Position numbers and translations under genes: made by a program | Part shown: positions 45,389-54,200 of the stretch, one piece after another | Numbering within the stretch: the stretch's first letter is position 1 | Layout: each line of letters opens with the position of its first letter | Notes under the pieces: model-generated | Database searches by the model: none | Seen by the model: the letters and a program-made list of their open reading frames with translations, nothing else | Told to the model about the DNA's origin: nothing | DNA from: an uncultured Prevotellaceae bacterium | Lineage (GTDB): Bacteria; Bacteroidota; Bacteroidia; Bacteroidales; Bacteroidaceae | Length of the DNA stretch: 57,701 nt | Direction: 5' to 3' | Assembly (NCBI GenBank): GCA_902785695.1 | Contig: CACZZQ010000016.1 | Span: 1 to 57,701, forward strand

Positions 45389-45985
45389 ATGAACCAACAA
45401 CGTCCCAAAATAGCCATCATTGACGCGAACACGCTTTCTTGCATCGGATTGAAGCAGCTGCTTCAGAATTTCATGCCCATTGCGGAAATTGAGGGGTTTG
45501 GAAGTATGACGGAGTTCCAGGCCAACCATCCTGAGCACTATATGCACTATTTCGTGGCAATGAACATCTTTCTGGAGAACAGGCAGTTCTTTGCAGAGCA
45601 TCCGCGCCAGACCATCGTACTGACGATGTCGCTGAACGACAGCAGCCATCTGGGGGCATTCCATTCACTGTGCGTCAATGTGCCAGAGCATGAACTGGTG
45701 CGGTCGCTCCTGATCCTGAACCAAGAGGGGCATCACCACGGGCGCAACCTGCCACCAATGCCAAAAGCACTGACGCAGCGAGTCCTATCGAACCGCGAGA
45801 TCGAGGTGATGGCACTGATTGTACAGGGCCATATCAACAAGGAGATAGCCGATAAGCTTAACATTGCGCTGGCCACCGTGGTCACCCATCGCAAGAACAT
45901 CATGGAGAAGCTGGGGCTGAGAAGCGTGTCAGCTCTTACCATCTACGCTGTGACCCACGGCTACGTAGATATTAATAAGGTATAA
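45389..45985 (+). CDS. LuxR/NarL-type regulator with degenerate receiver
   Basis: 198 residues. The C-terminal 65 residues are a LuxR-type HTH (LSNREIEVMALIVQGHINKE, then LATVVTHRKNIMEKLGL). The N-terminal part resembles a response-regulator receiver in length and pattern (IAIIDANTL), but the acceptor-aspartate region reads HYFVAMNIFLEN, with no Asp near position 57, and the histidine-rich HHHGR linker is unusual. It is probably not phosphorylated and senses otherwise; metal or heme binding by the His-rich stretch is a guess. Placed just after the tubulin-like operon, it may regulate it. Confidence 0.82.
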   Translation: MNQQRPKIAIIDANTLSCIGLKQLLQNFMPIAEIEGFGSMTEFQANHPEHYMHYFVAMNIFLENRQFFAEHPRQTIVLTMSLNDSSHLGAFHSLCVNVPEHELVRSLLILNQEGHHHGRNLPPMPKALTQRVLSNREIEVMALIVQGHINKEIADKLNIALATVVTHRKNIMEKLGLRSVSALTIYAVTHGYVDINKV

Positions 45986-45992
45986 GGGAAGC

Positions 45993-47150
45993 CTAATCCT
46001 TATAGAAGAAATAATACCAATAAGACTTCTGGAACGACTCGAAGATGTGGTAGTGACGCTCGCTATCCGTCTTGTATTCTGATTTCAGCTGCTGCAAAGC
46101 ATTCCATTGTTCTTCAAGCAGCGAGTCGCGATATTCTATCTTCGGAGACTTGACCTGATGATGATAAAGGACGAGAGCCTCACGATAATGCTGGGGAAGG
46201 GGCAGCGAGTCGGTCACCTCGTAATATGCAGGTAGCATCTTGACGAAAGCATCCAGATTACGATCCACCAGATAGCCACATAGCCTATAGTCTGCCACAG
46301 CAGGCGTTGCAAGGGAATCTTTTTCCAACAGGTCGAAGAAACGCTCAACAGGCATTTCCGCGTGCGGTCTGGCTCCCAAAAACTTCCAGATGGAGTCTTC
46401 AGCGAGCATCAAGGGCTTCACTTCCATGGGAAGAAGCGACTGGGAGGTGCCTTTGACAGGATAAGAGAAGAGTCTGTCAGCTAAGACACCTTTTCTTGAA
46501 AGCGCATACGCACGAAGCATCGTCAGCCGTTCATTGCTTTCGAGCGACTCATCCCCCACCCTGATGGCTTCGTCAACATCATTGTTAACAAGGGCGACCT
46601 CGGCATGGGTGCTATAAAGATAAACGGCATTCGTGTTGCCCAACAATACAGCAAGTAGCATCATCACAATCATCTGAATCAGATTGAGCCACGTGCGCGT
46701 TGACATCACACCCACATATTGTCGTTGGTTATTGGCAAACGGCAACGCCTGACGAGCCAGCCACACACACGCACCCCAAAGAACCAGCATCAAGGGGAAC
46801 AGCCATAGCCACGAAGATACGGACACCTCATGGTTTTCATCTACCTTCAGGTCGGAAAGGAATGCCAGGATGAGCAACGAGGGGAAATAGCTCAAGGCAT
46901 AAGTGCGACGCGGCATCTTCACAAGATGTGCCACGAGGAACTGAACGGACATGAGTACCGGAATAGAGATGATGGTACCCACCGTCTTGTTATAATGGGT
47001 GACACCTTGGCTCAGCACATGCTGGGCTATGGTAAGTGTGTCGGCCTGCAACCCATAGAGCCACAGGAAAGAGAACAGTAAGAAAGAAATGGCACACACC
47101 ACCTTTATGGTGATGGTGCCATCTTTATTGGAAAAAATCTGATTGTCCAT
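45993..47150 (-). CDS. Multi-pass membrane protein of unknown function
   Basis: 385 residues. At least five hydrophobic segments lie in the first half (for example VVCAISFLLFSFLWLYG, TWLNLIQMIVMMLLAVLLG). The C-terminal half is soluble, helical and possibly TPR-like (residues 180-380: HAEVALVNNDVDEAIRVGDE). Family not recognised. The ATG at 47150 overlaps the glgB stop (TGATG), so it is coupled to glycogen branching. Confidence 0.6.
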   Translation of the reverse strand: MDNQIFSNKDGTITIKVVCAISFLLFSFLWLYGLQADTLTIAQHVLSQGVTHYNKTVGTIISIPVLMSVQFLVAHLVKMPRRTYALSYFPSLLILAFLSDLKVDENHEVSVSSWLWLFPLMLVLWGACVWLARQALPFANNQRQYVGVMSTRTWLNLIQMIVMMLLAVLLGNTNAVYLYSTHAEVALVNNDVDEAIRVGDESLESNERLTMLRAYALSRKGVLADRLFSYPVKGTSQSLLPMEVKPLMLAEDSIWKFLGARPHAEMPVERFFDLLEKDSLATPAVADYRLCGYLVDRNLDAFVKMLPAYYEVTDSLPLPQHYREALVLYHHQVKSPKIEYRDSLLEEQWNALQQLKSEYKTDSERHYHIFESFQKSYWYYFFYKD

Positions 47151-49201
47151 CAATTCTTCTTAAGAACCACAGCCGAGCGGGCAGGAATATAGAGTTTCAG
47201 CCACTCTTTGTGGTCTTTTACATAAAGCGGGTCGAAATTAGTGAAATGAGTCACCGAATCGTCTGCGAAGCCAAAGCCACCAAAGTCCTTCGAGTCAGTG
47301 TTCAAAACAACGTCATAGCTGCCTGTAGGAACGAGGAAGCCATAGTCGGTGAACGACTGCGTGGGTGAGAAATTGAACACGAAGAGCAGGTCGCCACGCA
47401 TGAATGCCAGTATCTGGTCGCCGTCGTTATGCCAAATCTCCACAACGGGCTTGTCCTGGAAGTTGCGTACCGACTTGATAACCTTCAGCATCTCACGGTC
47501 GAAGTCGCCCAGCCAGTGGTAGCACAGATCCTTGTTGTCAACCAAATTCCACTGACGGCGGGCATACTTATAGCTCCAGCCATTTCCTTCACGGGGGAAG
47601 TCAATCCATTCTGGATGACCGAACTCGTTGCCCATGAAGTTCAGATAACCGCCATTGATAGCAGCAGCGGTAACCAGTCGAATCATCTTGTGCAGGGCAA
47701 TGCCGCGCTCAGCCACGCCGTTGATGTCTTTCTTGGCAAAGTGCCAGTACATATCAGCGTCAATGAGACGGAAGATGATGGTCTTGTCGCCTACCAGAGC
47801 TTGGTCGTGGCTCTCGCAATATGAGATAGTCTTCTCGTCAGGACGACGGTTCTTCACCTCCCAGAAAATGCTTGATGGCTTCCAGTTCTCGTCAGAGAGT
47901 TCCTTGATGGTCTTGATCCAATAGTCGGGAATATTCATCGCCATACGATAGTCGAAGCCAAAGCCGCCGTCCTCGAACTTAGCAGCCAAGCCAGGCATAC
48001 CGCTCACTTCCTCGGCAATGGTGATGGCGTTGGGGTTCACCTCGTGAATCAGTTTGTTTGCCAGCGTCAGATAGCAGATGGCATTATCGTCCTCGTGACC
48101 GTTGAAATAGTCGCCGTAGCCGCAGAAGGCCTCACCCAATCCGTGACTGTAGTAGAGCATGGAGGTGACACCGTCGAAGCGGAATCCGTCGAACTGGAAC
48201 TCCTCAAGCCAGTAACGGCAGTTGGAGAGCAGGAAGTGCATCACATCGTCCTTGCCATAGTCGAAGCAGAGCGAGTCCCAAGCGGGATGCTCGTGACGGT
48301 CGCCGGGATAGAAGAACTGATTGGGATCGCCAGCCAGGTTGCCCAAGCCCTCGACCTCGTTCTTCACCGCATGACTATGCACGATATCCATGATGACAGC
48401 CACACCGTTCTTGTGGGCCTCATCGATGAGTTGCTTCAACTCCTCTGGCGTACCAAAACGGCTTGATGGAGCGAAGAATGAAGAAACATGATAGCCGAAC
48501 GAACCGTAATAGGGATGCTCCTGAATAGCCATCACCTGAATGCAGTTATAGCCATCCTTGATAACTCGCGGCAGCACGTTCTCACGGAACTCGTTATAGG
48601 TACCTACCTTCTCAGCATCCTGTCCCATACCCACATGGCACTCGTAGATGAGCAGCGGGTTCTTCTTGGGTTTGAAGTTCTGCTTCTTGAAGTCATATTT
48701 CTTGGCTGGGTTCCATACCTGAGCCGAGAATATCTTAGTCTCTTCGTCCTGAACCACACGTGTACACCAGGCAGGAATACGCTCACCCTCACCGCCGTTC
48801 CACTTCACCTTCATCTTGTAAAGTTGTCCGTGCTTCAGGTCGCGCTCACGCAGTTTCAGTTCCCAGTTGCCCGTTCCCTCAATGCGCTTGCACTTATACT
48901 TCTCGTCCTCCTGCCAGTTGTTGAAGTCGCCAATCAGGTAAATCTCCGTAGCATTGGGAGCCCACTCACGGAACACCCAGCCGCGCAGCTGCTTGTGCAA
49001 TCCGAAATACAAATGTCCGGATGCAAAGTCCTTCAATGTCTTCTTGCCGTCATGCGTCAACTGATTCAGTTTCCACACAGCATGATCGTGACGGCCACGG
49101 ATAGCTTCCTCGAAGGGTTCCAGCCATGAGTCATTCTGAACAAGGCCTATATGCTTAGGCTGCTCCACAGTTTTCTTTTCGGATTTTCTTGTCGTTGCCA
49201 T
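47150..49201 (-). CDS. glgB: 1,4-alpha-glucan branching enzyme
   Basis: 683 residues. An N-terminal CBM48 (WAPNATEIYLIGDFNNW) and a GH13 barrel carry the conserved blocks MDIVHSHAVKN, DGFRFDGVTSMLYY (nucleophile Asp) and TIAEEVSGMPG (acid Glu). The C-terminal beta domain ends in SAVVLKKN. It makes alpha-1,6 branches in glycogen. It is shorter than E. coli GlgB at the N-terminus. Operon: MORN protein, yhcH, glgB, membrane protein. Confidence 0.96.
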   Translation of the reverse strand: MATTRKSEKKTVEQPKHIGLVQNDSWLEPFEEAIRGRHDHAVWKLNQLTHDGKKTLKDFASGHLYFGLHKQLRGWVFREWAPNATEIYLIGDFNNWQEDEKYKCKRIEGTGNWELKLRERDLKHGQLYKMKVKWNGGEGERIPAWCTRVVQDEETKIFSAQVWNPAKKYDFKKQNFKPKKNPLLIYECHVGMGQDAEKVGTYNEFRENVLPRVIKDGYNCIQVMAIQEHPYYGSFGYHVSSFFAPSSRFGTPEELKQLIDEAHKNGVAVIMDIVHSHAVKNEVEGLGNLAGDPNQFFYPGDRHEHPAWDSLCFDYGKDDVMHFLLSNCRYWLEEFQFDGFRFDGVTSMLYYSHGLGEAFCGYGDYFNGHEDDNAICYLTLANKLIHEVNPNAITIAEEVSGMPGLAAKFEDGGFGFDYRMAMNIPDYWIKTIKELSDENWKPSSIFWEVKNRRPDEKTISYCESHDQALVGDKTIIFRLIDADMYWHFAKKDINGVAERGIALHKMIRLVTAAAINGGYLNFMGNEFGHPEWIDFPREGNGWSYKYARRQWNLVDNKDLCYHWLGDFDREMLKVIKSVRNFQDKPVVEIWHNDGDQILAFMRGDLLFVFNFSPTQSFTDYGFLVPTGSYDVVLNTDSKDFGGFGFADDSVTHFTNFDPLYVKDHKEWLKLYIPARSAVVLKKN

Positions 49202-49213
49202 AATGCTTGTTTT

Positions 49214-49660
49214 TTATGCTTTAATTTTAAAGATAGCTTTCTTGATTTCTGGTGCCATAGAGATACAGGGGGCATGACCATCCTGTGGGAAGAAGATGGC
49301 AAACATACCTGGCAAACAGTCAATGAAACTCTCTGCCATCAAGTCAGGATACTTTGTGATGTCCTTCTCTGCATTATACTCTACTTCAGGGAGTCGGCAC
49401 AGAGGCGTATAGCCATAGGTCTCAGGACCGTCGATGGGAATCTGAATGTCTATCATCTTGACATGAGTCTCAAGCACAGCCTCATCAGGGGCCTTGCCTT
49501 TGGCAATAGCGATATTGACAAAGAGGTCTTTGTCCTTGATGGGATACTTACCAGCCTCCATCGTGTTCAGGTCGTTCTTTTTCAGAAACTCTACCACATC
49601 AGCAAACAGCGGATTTATTCCAACGTATTTGCTCAAATTGTCAAGTGTGTCGATAATCAT
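49214..49660 (-). CDS. YhcH/YjgK/YiaL family protein
   Basis: 148 residues. It has the cupin-like pattern of the DUF386 family: FVNIAIAKGKA, HVKMIDIQIPIDG, FFPQDGHAPCIS. Members are linked to sialic acid or sugar metabolism, or act as a beta-galactosidase subunit-like partner. The conserved His residues could bind a metal. It lies 12 bases before glgB on the same strand. Confidence 0.85.
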   Translation of the reverse strand: MIIDTLDNLSKYVGINPLFADVVEFLKKNDLNTMEAGKYPIKDKDLFVNIAIAKGKAPDEAVLETHVKMIDIQIPIDGPETYGYTPLCRLPEVEYNAEKDITKYPDLMAESFIDCLPGMFAIFFPQDGHAPCISMAPEIKKAIFKIKA

Positions 49661-49681
49661 AATGTATAGTTATAAAGTGGT

Positions 49682-50803
49682 TTATTTATCTGTTTTACGG
49701 TAGCCGTTATTATAGGTGCCTTGAGCCACGACAACTCCGTTACGGTCTTTCTCTACAAACGGGCCGTTACGTTTTCCGTTGTCATAGTTGCATTCAATGC
49801 GCTTGCCGTCCTTGTCTTCCTCGACAGCAGCTCCATGACGCATACCATTCTTATACTGAGCCTTGAATTTCGAACCGTCGGCCATGTGTCCTATGCATTC
49901 ACCGTCCGGCTGTCCGTCCTTGAACTGTCCCTCAACGACATCACCGGCTTTCGTAGTGAGTTTCCCGTGACCGTTGGGCATATCGTTCTTCCACTGACCG
50001 GTATAGGAATTACCATTAGCCCATTGCACCGTGCCGTTGCCGTATCGGTCACCATTCAGGAACTGTCCGTTGTATCTGTCACCGTTGGCTAACTTCACGA
50101 TACCATTGCCCGTACGCTGCCCGTTGGCATAGTCGCCCTCATAGATGTCACCATTCTGGAAACGATAGATGCCCTTGCCATGCTGAACGTCGTTCTGCCA
50201 CTGGCCTACATAGACATCGCCGGTAGAGTATTTGAAGATGCCCTTGCCATTACGCTTATTGTCACGCCATTCACCGTCGTAGGTTGACCCGTCGGCCCAG
50301 TCGTGCTTCCCATGACCGCACTTCATATCATCTTTCCAGTCACCGTCATAATAAGCGCCGCTGGCATACACATACTTGCCCTTGCCGTTGCGCTTGTCCT
50401 CATGCCAGTTGCCCCTGTAGGTATCGCCGTTGAAATAGTACATCACGCCGTAGCCCTGCTGATAGTCCTTGAACCACAGCCCCACGTACTTATTGTTGTT
50501 CTGGAAATAATAGGTACCCTGACCATGCTGATGATCCTGTATCCATTGTCCCTCATACCGCTCACCATCCGTAAAAGTGTATATGCCGTGACCCTCACGC
50601 TTGCCCTTCACATACTCACCCTCGTACTGATTGCCGTTTTTCCATTTTGTCTTGCCTTTACCATGCGGCTTGCCTGCCACCATCTCACCGTTATAGTCAC
50701 CGCCGTCTTTGGTGACACACGTCCCAAGGGTTATTTTCTGGGCATCAAGCGATGCTGGAATAGTAAGCAAGAAAAAAGATAGAATATATGTCGATATTTT
50801 CAT
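49682..50803 (-). CDS. Exported MORN-repeat protein
   Basis: 373 residues from ATG 50803 (MKISTYILSFFLLTIPASL, signal peptide). Some 13 MORN repeats follow (patterns YEGEYVKGKREGHG, YTGQWKNDMPNGHG). MORN repeats in other proteins bind lipid or hold beta-sheet scaffolds. It precedes yhcH by 21 bases. A TACCTTTG box at 50824 decides the start, excluding an in-frame ATG at 50845. A MORN-like end also occurs in the zinc-ribbon linker at 39272. Confidence 0.85.
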   Translation of the reverse strand: MKISTYILSFFLLTIPASLDAQKITLGTCVTKDGGDYNGEMVAGKPHGKGKTKWKNGNQYEGEYVKGKREGHGIYTFTDGERYEGQWIQDHQHGQGTYYFQNNNKYVGLWFKDYQQGYGVMYYFNGDTYRGNWHEDKRNGKGKYVYASGAYYDGDWKDDMKCGHGKHDWADGSTYDGEWRDNKRNGKGIFKYSTGDVYVGQWQNDVQHGKGIYRFQNGDIYEGDYANGQRTGNGIVKLANGDRYNGQFLNGDRYGNGTVQWANGNSYTGQWKNDMPNGHGKLTTKAGDVVEGQFKDGQPDGECIGHMADGSKFKAQYKNGMRHGAAVEEDKDGKRIECNYDNGKRNGPFVEKDRNGVVVAQGTYNNGYRKTDK

Positions 50804-50823
50804 TGTTTTCAAGTTTAGCACTC

Positions 50824-50902
50824 CAAAGGTACAAAAAAAACGCAAACCTGCAATATTTTTTACGCATTAAACCCAATTAATTAAGAAATATTTGTATCTT
50901 TG
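50824..50902. promoter_or_regulatory. Divergent promoters of MORN operon and kdsB
   Basis: Minus-strand TACCTTTG (50824-50831) serves the MORN gene. Plus-strand TATCTTTG (50895-50902) serves kdsB (ATG 50924) and overlaps an alternative start at 50900, which is thus excluded. Confidence 0.6.
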
Positions 50903-50923
50903 CGTCAAAATTTAGCAAAGCAA

Positions 50924-51670
50924 ATGAAATTCATTGGTATTATTCCAGCGCGATATGCTTCGACGCGCTTCCCAGGAAAACCGCTCGCCATGCTGGGCGG
51001 CAAGCCTGTCATCCAGAGAGTTTACGAACAAGTCGTAAGCGTTTTAGGTGAAGCCTATGTAGCCACCGACGACGAACGCATCTTCAAAGCCGTAGAGAGT
51101 TTTGGCGGTCGTGCCGTCATGACTCGCAGTGACCATAAGAGTGGTACCGACCGTATTGAGGAAGCAGCCCAAAAACTACAGACTGATGCCGATGTGATTA
51201 TCAATGTTCAAGGCGACGAGCCGTTCATCCAGAAGTCACAGTTAGAAACGGTAAAGCATCTCTTCGATGATCCCCAGACACAGATAGCAACACTTGGAAA
51301 GCCCTTCGAGTCAATGGAAGCTGTTGAGAATCCCAATTCTCCCAAGATTGTCTGCGATGTCAATGGCTATGCGATGTATTTCAGCCGCAGCGTCATACCA
51401 TACGTCAGAGGCAAGGAGCAGTCGGAATGGCTTCAGCACTTCCCCTTCCTCAAGCACATCGGACTCTATGCCTACCGTCGCAACGTATTGGCGGAAATAA
51501 CGAAGCTGCCCCAAAGTTCTCTGGAACTGGCCGAGAGTCTGGAGCAGCTGCGCTGGTTACAAAACGGCTATCGCATCAAAGTAGGCCTGACGGATGTTGA
51601 GACCGTAGGTATCGACACCCCAGAAGACCTTGATCGAGCCGAGCAGTTTATCCTTGCTGCATCTGTCTGA
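50924..51670 (+). CDS. kdsB: 3-deoxy-manno-octulosonate cytidylyltransferase
   Basis: 248 residues starting [20 protein letters not shown]. It has the nucleotidyltransferase pattern [20 protein letters not shown] and GIDTPEDL. It activates KDO as CMP-KDO for LPS core synthesis. Its 3' end overlaps that of the convergent DnaJ-like gene by 23 bases. Confidence 0.96.
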   Translation: MKFIGIIPARYASTRFPGKPLAMLGGKPVIQRVYEQVVSVLGEAYVATDDERIFKAVESFGGRAVMTRSDHKSGTDRIEEAAQKLQTDADVIINVQGDEPFIQKSQLETVKHLFDDPQTQIATLGKPFESMEAVENPNSPKIVCDVNGYAMYFSRSVIPYVRGKEQSEWLQHFPFLKHIGLYAYRRNVLAEITKLPQSSLELAESLEQLRWLQNGYRIKVGLTDVETVGIDTPEDLDRAEQFILAASV

Positions 51671-52313
51671 GAAGTTCTTGCTGACGCGGGCTCAAGTTTG
51701 TGGGCAGCGTCACCTGATAGGTAATAATCAAATCAGCACCATCCCTACCCTTTCCACGCAGCCTCACTTTCGTGCCAGGCTGCGTGCCTGGTTTCAGTTT
51801 CAGGCGCAGTTTGCCACCGTCGGGTACTGTCACGATGACATCACCACCCAACAATGCCGTGTACATATCTATATTCACACTGGCCTGAGTCTCACGAGGC
51901 TGATGACTGAAGCCGCCTGCCCTTCCGCGCATACCGCCTCCACCAAACAAATCCTCAAAGAATGAGCTGAAACCGCCGGCTCCTCCTCCACCAGTAAAGC
52001 CAGAGAAGTCAAAGCCCTCGAACGGCGAACCGCCACCAGCACCCTGCGAGAAGCCTCCAAAGCCACCGCCACCTCCAAAGGCATCGGCCTGCTTCCACTG
52101 CTCACCGTACTGGTCGTATTTCTTACGCTTTTCAGGGTCACCAATCACATCATAGGCCTCATTCAAAGCCTGGAACTTTGCCTTTGCCTTAGGGTCATCG
52201 GGATGCAAATCGGGATGAAACTGCTTGGCACGTTTCAGGTAGGCCTTCTTCACATCCTTCTGGGCTATGTTCTTGTCAACCCCCAAAATCTTATAATAAT
52301 CAATGAATGCCAT
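51648..52313 (-). CDS. Short DnaJ-like co-chaperone (CbpA type)
   Basis: 221 residues. The J-domain ([22 protein letters not shown] in FHPDLHPDD) is followed by a Gly/Phe-rich region ([11 protein letters not shown]) and only one short C-terminal substrate-binding part ([19 protein letters not shown]). A full CbpA has two such domains and is about 300 residues long, so this is a reduced form; there is no zinc finger. It should stimulate an Hsp70. AAAGGAG 10 bases before the ATG is unusually Shine-Dalgarno-like for this group. Confidence 0.85.
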   Translation of the reverse strand: MAFIDYYKILGVDKNIAQKDVKKAYLKRAKQFHPDLHPDDPKAKAKFQALNEAYDVIGDPEKRKKYDQYGEQWKQADAFGGGGGFGGFSQGAGGGSPFEGFDFSGFTGGGGAGGFSSFFEDLFGGGGMRGRAGGFSHQPRETQASVNIDMYTALLGGDVIVTVPDGGKLRLKLKPGTQPGTKVRLRGKGRDGADLIITYQVTLPTNLSPRQQELLRQMQQG

Positions 52314-52436
52314 AATCTATACTCCTTTCTTTATTTCCATAAACAGCAAAATCTATGCCGAAAAGCGAAAAAGTTAAAAAAACATAGAAACGGGAAAATC
52401 TTTATTCCTCATCTTCCTCTCTTCACCTAAAAGTAG

Positions 52437-52444
52437 TAACTTTG
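52437..52444 (+). promoter_or_regulatory. Promoter -7 box TAACTTTG
   Basis: TAACTTTG then GCACGC, 17 bases before the GHL10 ATG at 52462. Confidence 0.6.
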
Positions 52445-52461
52445 CACGCAAATTTGCAAAA

Positions 52462-54072
52462 ATGAAAATAATTATCGGCATCCTTATACTTGTATGTCTA
52501 TTTTTTAACACATACGCACAATCACCAAAACACGAAGTAAGAGCCGTCTGGCTGACTACGATAGGAGGCATCGACTGGCCTCACTCATACCATGCAGAAG
52601 CCCAGAAAAGAGAACTGTCAGAAACACTCGACAAGCTCAAACAGGCAGGTATCAACACCATATTGATTCAGACACGTGTACGAGGCACCACCATTTACCC
52701 TTCAGCCATAGAACCTTGGGACGGCTGCATCACAGGCACACCAGGCAAGAGAGCCACCTACGACCCCCTGCAACTGTGCATTGACGAATGCCACAAGCGC
52801 GGCATGGAGTGTCATGCTTGGGTTGTAACAATACCCGTTGGAAAGTGGAACAAACTGGGATGCAAGCAGTTGCGACAGAAATTCCCCAAGCTTATCAAAC
52901 GTATTGGCGAAGACGGATTTATGGATCCAGAGCAGGCACAGACAGGCGACTATATTGCATCTGTCTGCAAAGAGATTGTCAACAACTACGATGTCGATGG
53001 CATCCACCTCGACTACATCCGCTATCCTGAGACCTGGAAAATAAAAGTCAGTCGGTCGCAGGGCCGTGAGTATATCACCAGCATCGTCAGAAAAATCAAC
53101 AAGGCGGTCAAAAGCAAGAAGCCCTGGGTCAAGCTATCATGCGCACCAATAGGCAAATACGATGACTTGCGTCGCTATCGTGCAGGAGGCTGGAACGCAC
53201 GCACGACGGTATGCCAGGATGCTCAAGCCTGGCTACGCGAAGGACTCATGGACGCTCTCTTCCCCATGATGTACTTCCAAGGCAACAATTTCTTCCCCTT
53301 TGCCATCGACTGGAAGGAACAGAGCTACGGTCGCATCGTGGTACCAGGACTGGGTATCTACTTCCTGGATCCGCATGAGGGGAAATGGACGCTTGATCAA
53401 GTGAAGCGACAGATGAACGTCAGCCGTGACTTAGGATTAGGACACTGCTACTTCCGCTCCAAGTTCTTTACGGACAACGTCAAAGGCATCTACGACTTCG
53501 GCAGTCGTTTCGACGCAACGCCAGCACTACTGCCGCCCATGACGTGGGCCGGACAGCGCGCACCGTCAGAGCCAAAGTCGCTGAGACTCAGCGGGAACAA
53601 GCTTTCCTGGGATGCAGCCACCGACTTGAGCGATGCTCCCTACCTTCTTTATAATATCTATGCCAGCGAGGATTTCCCCGTTGACATCAACAAGGCAGAA
53701 AACCTGATGGCCATGCGCCTGACAACGACAAGTCTGCAAGTACCTGTCAACGACAAGAACTATGCTGTCACTGCCATGAACCGCTACGGCATGGAGAGCC
53801 AGCCAGCCCAACTGCTGCTCAACGCCGGCCCCAGCCATGCCGCTACCACTATCAGCAAGACCAACGGGCATTCCATTGCCCTGCCCGACAAGCAGCAGAC
53901 GCTGGACGCAGACTTCGTGATCATCGAAAGACTGGATGGCAAAAAGATTGCCATCCGTCCCTACACCACTTCCCTCAATGTAGACAACCTGCCCGACGGC
54001 ATCTACCAACTCCGCTCCTTGGGAAGGAAAGGGCGCAACCACCGCATCGGATTTTTCAGTATCAAACGATAA
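52462..54072 (+). CDS. Glycosyl hydrolase-like 10 (GHL10/DUF187) family protein
   Basis: 536 residues with a signal peptide (MKIIIGILILVCLFFNTYAQ). The barrel has HEVRAVWLTTIGGIDWP, ILIQTRVRGTTIYPS, IHLDYIRYP (catalytic-region Asp) and PMMYFQGNNF. A C-terminal FN3-like part starts near residue 370. Family members are thought to cut glycan or peptidoglycan; the substrate is unclear. It is exported and stands as its own unit between a promoter and a terminator. Confidence 0.88.
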   Translation: MKIIIGILILVCLFFNTYAQSPKHEVRAVWLTTIGGIDWPHSYHAEAQKRELSETLDKLKQAGINTILIQTRVRGTTIYPSAIEPWDGCITGTPGKRATYDPLQLCIDECHKRGMECHAWVVTIPVGKWNKLGCKQLRQKFPKLIKRIGEDGFMDPEQAQTGDYIASVCKEIVNNYDVDGIHLDYIRYPETWKIKVSRSQGREYITSIVRKINKAVKSKKPWVKLSCAPIGKYDDLRRYRAGGWNARTTVCQDAQAWLREGLMDALFPMMYFQGNNFFPFAIDWKEQSYGRIVVPGLGIYFLDPHEGKWTLDQVKRQMNVSRDLGLGHCYFRSKFFTDNVKGIYDFGSRFDATPALLPPMTWAGQRAPSEPKSLRLSGNKLSWDAATDLSDAPYLLYNIYASEDFPVDINKAENLMAMRLTTTSLQVPVNDKNYAVTAMNRYGMESQPAQLLLNAGPSHAATTISKTNGHSIALPDKQQTLDADFVIIERLDGKKIAIRPYTTSLNVDNLPDGIYQLRSLGRKGRNHRIGFFSIKR

Positions 54073-54101
54073 GAGATGCATTTTCATAAACAGCATATTC
54101 A

Positions 54102-54143
54102 TGGTGTCATTTTTTGAAGCAATAATTTCAAAAAACGACACCA
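54102..54143. terminator. Long terminator hairpin before carB
   Basis: TGGTGTCATTTTTTGAA pairs with TTCAAAAAACGACACCA with one mismatch across eight bases. The stem ends 18 bases before the carB -7 box. Confidence 0.7.
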
Positions 54144-54161
54144 TATTTCAAATAAAATAAG

Positions 54162-54169
54162 TACCTTTG
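54162..54169 (+). promoter_or_regulatory. Promoter -7 box TACCTTTG for carB
   Basis: TACCTTTG then GCACGC, 31 bases before the carB ATG. Confidence 0.65.
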
Positions 54170-54200
54170 CACGCGAAATGACTTTAACCCCAATATTTAC

